Positions 16,755 through 18,651 of a DNA stretch of 18,651 nucleotides are shown piece after piece. The stretch lies in assembly GCA_001689485.1 (NCBI GenBank), contig LUJQ01000015.1, positions 2,139 to 20,789 of the forward strand. The letters run 5' to 3'. Positions within the stretch are counted from its first letter, which is position 1, and each line of letters starts with the position of its first letter. Made by a program: the position numbers and the translations under genes. A model generated the notes under the pieces. The model was not told where the DNA came from, did no database searches, and was given only the letters and a program-made list of their open reading frames with translations. The stretch is from Bacteroidales bacterium M6 (lineage in GTDB: Bacteria > Bacteroidota > Bacteroidia > Bacteroidales > Muribaculaceae).

Positions 16755-17540
16755 ATGAAAATCCGCGAAATAATCAATGCAATCGAGGCATTCGCCCCGC
16801 CATCGCTCCAGGAAGGCTACGACAACACCGGCTACCAGACAGGCAACCCGGATGCCGAAGCCTCAGGGGCGTTGCTTTGCATCGACGTAACCGAGGGGAT
16901 AATCGACGAGGCCGTGGCGAAAGGATGCAACCTGGTTATCACCCATCATCCCCTGCTGTTCCGTGGGGTGAAATGCGTGATAGGCCGCGACCGTCCCGAA
17001 CGCGTATTGGCAAAAGCCATCCGCAACGACATCACGGTGTATTCCTCACACACAGCCATGGATTCGGCTGTGGGAGGGGTTTCATGGAGAATGGCCGGTA
17101 AATTAGGGCTGACAGACACGGAAGTGCTGGTGCCGTCATCACCCGGAGCCGCAACCGGTCTTGGGATCGCAGGCAACCTGGAAGCCCCGCTCTCACCGCT
17201 GCAACTGGCGGAACGTGTCAAACAAGCATTCTCATCGCAGGTTTTACGGATTTCACGACCTGCAGGGCAACTCGAAATAACACGGGTGGCACTATGCGGA
17301 GGGTCGGCCGGGGAATTCATCCCACAGGCCATTGCCTCAGGGGCACAGGCATACATCACGGCCGACTGCAAACACAACCAGTTTCTCGACCAGACCGACC
17401 GCATCATGCTGATGGATGCAGGCCATTTCGAAACAGAGGCATGCACAAAGGAGATTTTTTTCGATATTTTAACGGAAAAATTTCCTAACTTTGCAGTCTG
17501 TTATTCCGATACAGAAAAAAATCCTATAATATATTTGTAA
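16755..17540 (+). CDS. Nif3-like dinuclear metal centre protein
   Basis: A 261-residue member of the Nif3/YbgI family, hexameric proteins with a two-metal site. The family is often annotated as GTP cyclohydrolase 1 type 2, but its true role is unsettled. Metal-ligand motifs are visible: ITHHPLLF (His64, His65), SSHTAMDSAVGG (His99, Asp103) and DAGHFETE (His224, Glu228), with the same four-residue spacing as in E. coli YbgI. It is the short form, without the extra PII-like middle domain found in longer members. ATG 16755 gives the conserved opening MKIREIINAIEAF. An upstream in-frame TTG at 16722 would place the start within the repeat element and is unlikely. The gene is followed after 6 bases by the zinc-ribbon gene, whose promoter lies in this gene's 3' end. 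Confidence 0.93.
   Translation: MKIREIINAIEAFAPPSLQEGYDNTGYQTGNPDAEASGALLCIDVTEGIIDEAVAKGCNLVITHHPLLFRGVKCVIGRDRPERVLAKAIRNDITVYSSHTAMDSAVGGVSWRMAGKLGLTDTEVLVPSSPGAATGLGIAGNLEAPLSPLQLAERVKQAFSSQVLRISRPAGQLEITRVALCGGSAGEFIPQAIASGAQAYITADCKHNQFLDQTDRIMLMDAGHFETEACTKEIFFDILTEKFPNFAVCYSDTEKNPIIYL
17486..17493 (+). promoter_or_regulatory. -7 box for the zinc-ribbon gene, inside the Nif3-family coding end
   Basis: TAACTTTG matches TAnnTTTG exactly and is identical to the box in front of the HTCS gene. It sits 54 bases before ATG 17547, in an abruptly AT-rich end of the preceding coding sequence. The -33 region is T-rich but has no TTTG. It suggests that the zinc-ribbon gene has its own promoter as well as read-through. 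Confidence 0.55.
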
Positions 17541-17546
17541 GCGCAA

Positions 17547-18308
17547 ATGGCTAACGATAAAACCAAAACCGAAAACCTCTCGGTAGAGAGCCGCCTTCGG
17601 TCGCTTTATGAGCTTCAGACCATCCTCACGGAAATCGACCGCATCAAAACCATTCGCGGAGAGCTCCCGTTGGAGGTGAAAGACCTCGAAGACAACCTTG
17701 CAGGGCTTCATACCCGCATCGATAACTTCACCGCCGAAATCGAGGAACTGAAAGTGAAGCTCGCAAAAGAGAAGGAAAAAATAACCGACTCCCAAAACAA
17801 AATCGCACGCTATAAAGAACAGCTCGAAAATGTGCGCAACAACCGCGAATTCGACCTCCTGACAAAGGAAGTGGAATTCCAGACCCTTGAAATCGAACTG
17901 AGCGAAAAGCACCTTGCCGAATACTCACGCCAGATCGAAAACAAAGCCAACGAAATCGAAGCCACCAAGGAAAAGATAGGCGACACCGAGCACGTGCTGG
18001 GCGAGAAGAGAGCCGAACTTGAAGAAATCGTTTCCGAGACACGGCAGGACGAAGAGCGCCTACGCCAGCAGGCAAAGGACATCGAGCCTAAAATCGACGC
18101 ATATACGCTCAACGCGTTCAAACGTATCCGCAAGAACGCACGCAACGGCCTGGGCGTTGTCTACATCCAGCGCAACGCATGCGGCGGCTGCTTTAACCGC
18201 ATCCCACCGCAGAAACAGCTCGAAATCAAGATGCGCAAAAAAATAATCGTTTGCGAATATTGCGGCCGCATCATCATCGACCCCGAAATCGCAGGTATTA
18301 CCGATTAA
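17547..18308 (+). CDS. Coiled-coil protein with C4 zinc ribbon (COG1579-type)
   Basis: A 253-residue cytoplasmic protein. Residues about 15-185 are one long charged coiled coil rich in Glu and Lys (for example EIEELKVKLAKEKEKIT). The C-terminus carries a zinc ribbon with two Cys pairs: Cys212 and Cys215 (ACGGC), Cys236 and Cys239 (CEYCGR). This layout is that of the widespread putative nucleic-acid-binding zinc-ribbon family (COG1579, zf-RING_7). The family often lies beside a Nif3-family gene, as here. Its function is not established; a scaffold or RNA/DNA-binding role is the usual guess. It ends about 35 bases before a strong hairpin. Confidence 0.92.
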   Translation: MANDKTKTENLSVESRLRSLYELQTILTEIDRIKTIRGELPLEVKDLEDNLAGLHTRIDNFTAEIEELKVKLAKEKEKITDSQNKIARYKEQLENVRNNREFDLLTKEVEFQTLEIELSEKHLAEYSRQIENKANEIEATKEKIGDTEHVLGEKRAELEEIVSETRQDEERLRQQAKDIEPKIDAYTLNAFKRIRKNARNGLGVVYIQRNACGGCFNRIPPQKQLEIKMRKKIIVCEYCGRIIIDPEIAGITD

Positions 18309-18342
18309 AAACAAGCCGAAGTCACCCCCCGGATTCAGATTA

Positions 18343-18373
18343 AGAGATTGAAGTCAAGATGACTTCAATCTCT
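18343..18373. terminator. Perfect 14-bp hairpin after the zinc-ribbon gene
   Basis: AGAGATTGAAGTCA (18343-18356) and TGACTTCAATCTCT (18360-18373) are exact reverse complements with a 3-base loop. The position, 35 bases after the stop codon, fits a transcription end. No T-run follows, so it may instead work as an RNA-stabilising hairpin or need another factor. Confidence 0.45.
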
Positions 18374-18386
18374 AAGCAGATATTAC

Positions 18387-18425
18387 AAAGCGACGCGCCG
18401 AATCATTGTGAAAGCGCGTCGCTTT
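18387..18425. terminator. Second strong hairpin, 12-bp GC-rich stem
   Basis: AAAGCGACGCGC (18387-18398) pairs perfectly with GCGCGTCGCTTT (18414-18425) around a 15-base loop. The A-run on the left and T-run on the right give it a bidirectional terminator look, although the T-run is only three bases long and within the stem. It could end transcription from either side. Confidence 0.5.
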
Positions 18426-18432
18426 CGTACTG

Positions 18433-18519
18433 TCAAAACCATAGGCAGTGTTTCATGCTGGCAAGGCAGGCGTTGATGCCGCCCACACACCCGGCAATAG
18501 CACCCCAGGCCGTAACCAT
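18433..18519 (-). CDS. Possible 28-residue peptide (speculative)
   Basis: A short reading frame with ATG at 18519 and TGA at 18433-18435. The product begins MVTAWGAIAGCVGGINACLA and ends SMKHCLWF. It is hydrophobic, with three Cys and a glycine/alanine-rich core. A stop lies four codons upstream of the ATG, so it cannot be extended. I see no good ribosome site or -7 box (TAAATTTA upstream differs from TAnnTTTG by the last base). The gene-free surroundings and the bordering hairpin are the only support. Chance is a fair alternative, as is a structured RNA. Confidence 0.2.
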   Translation of the reverse strand: MVTAWGAIAGCVGGINACLASMKHCLWF

Positions 18520-18547
18520 GCGTGAAAATCAACCCTTAAACAGACCC

Positions 18548-18575
18548 GACATCCTTGATATGACATCCTTGATAT
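18548..18575. repeat. Perfect tandem duplication, 2 x 14 bases
   Basis: GACATCCTTGATAT occurs at 18548-18561 and again at 18562-18575 with no mismatch and no spacer. It lies in gene-free DNA near the window end. It could be a replication-slippage duplication or paired binding sites for a regulator of a gene starting beyond the window. Confidence 0.85.
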
Positions 18576-18651
18576 ATTGTAAATTTAACAGGGATTATCA
18601 AACGCAATCAGCATATTTTTACACAGGGCTGACGCATGAGATTTAACTATC

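Larger units (their letters stand above)
18309..18651. other. Gene-free 3' end of the window
   Basis: No convincing protein gene. It contains two hairpins, a possible 28-codon frame on minus and the 14-base tandem repeat, listed separately. A 95-codon plus-strand frame (18359-18646) runs straight through both hairpins and has no recognisable protein character. An ATG at 18636 could open a gene that continues past the edge, but only five codons are visible. Confidence 0.5.

Noticed and set aside
18359..18646. 95-codon plus-strand frame at the window end
   Set aside because: It runs through two perfect hairpins and the tandem repeat, and its product has no domain-like pattern.
18636..18651. 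Start of a gene at ATG 18636 running off the right edge
   Set aside because: Only five codons are visible (MRFNY) and no clear promoter or ribosome site precedes it, so it cannot be supported.
1..18651. CRISPR array, tRNA/rRNA genes, insertion sequence or integrase
   Set aside because: I looked for regularly spaced repeats, cloverleaf ends, transposase or recombinase motifs on both strands and found none.

Overview
The window looks like chromosomal DNA of a gut-type Bacteroidales bacterium, possibly Muribaculaceae (the family-level call is inference). The support is a hybrid two-component sensor/regulator, a BspA-like leucine-rich-repeat protein with a C-terminal type IX secretion tail, a 670-residue urocanate hydratase, and several Bacteroides-type -7 promoter boxes (TAnnTTTG) at the places where transcription should start. 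No tRNA, rRNA, CRISPR array, insertion sequence or integrase was seen.

Layout. (1) 1-3749, minus: a very large hybrid two-component system protein (periplasmic propeller sensor, histidine kinase, receiver, start of an AraC-type DNA-binding domain), cut off by the left window edge. (2) 3750-8026: a visibly AT-rich accessory stretch, all genes on minus. It holds a two-gene module, an HTH protein with an ImmA/IrrE metallopeptidase domain followed 11 bases later by an unrecognised 163-residue protein, with a complete -33/-7 promoter in front. Beyond it is a secreted BspA-like leucine-rich-repeat protein. (3) 8027-14540, minus, GC-richer: a tight four-gene histidine degradation operon transcribed ftcD-hutU-hutH-hutI. 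(4) 14793-18308, plus, GC-richer housekeeping genes: aspS, a Nif3-family metal protein and a coiled-coil/zinc-ribbon protein. (5) 18309-18651: no convincing gene, but two strong hairpins, a perfect 14-base tandem duplication and one curious 28-codon reading frame on minus.

How the genes work together. The hut operon encodes the full route from histidine to glutamate: HutH makes urocanate, HutU makes imidazolonepropionate, HutI makes formiminoglutamate, and a bifunctional FtcD moves the formimino group to tetrahydrofolate and deaminates it to 5,10-methenyl-THF. The transferase and cyclodeaminase are fused in one chain, as in the animal enzyme. No histidine transporter and no HutC-type repressor lie in the operon. 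ftcD and aspS diverge from a shared 252-base intergenic region with one -7 box for each direction.

Best candidates for something new: the HTH-ImmA plus 163-residue pair, which has the layout of a toxin-antitoxin or defence module with an uncharacterised partner; a compound inverted-repeat element between aspS and the Nif3-family gene; and the gene-free 3' end with its hairpins, tandem repeat and possible tiny peptide.
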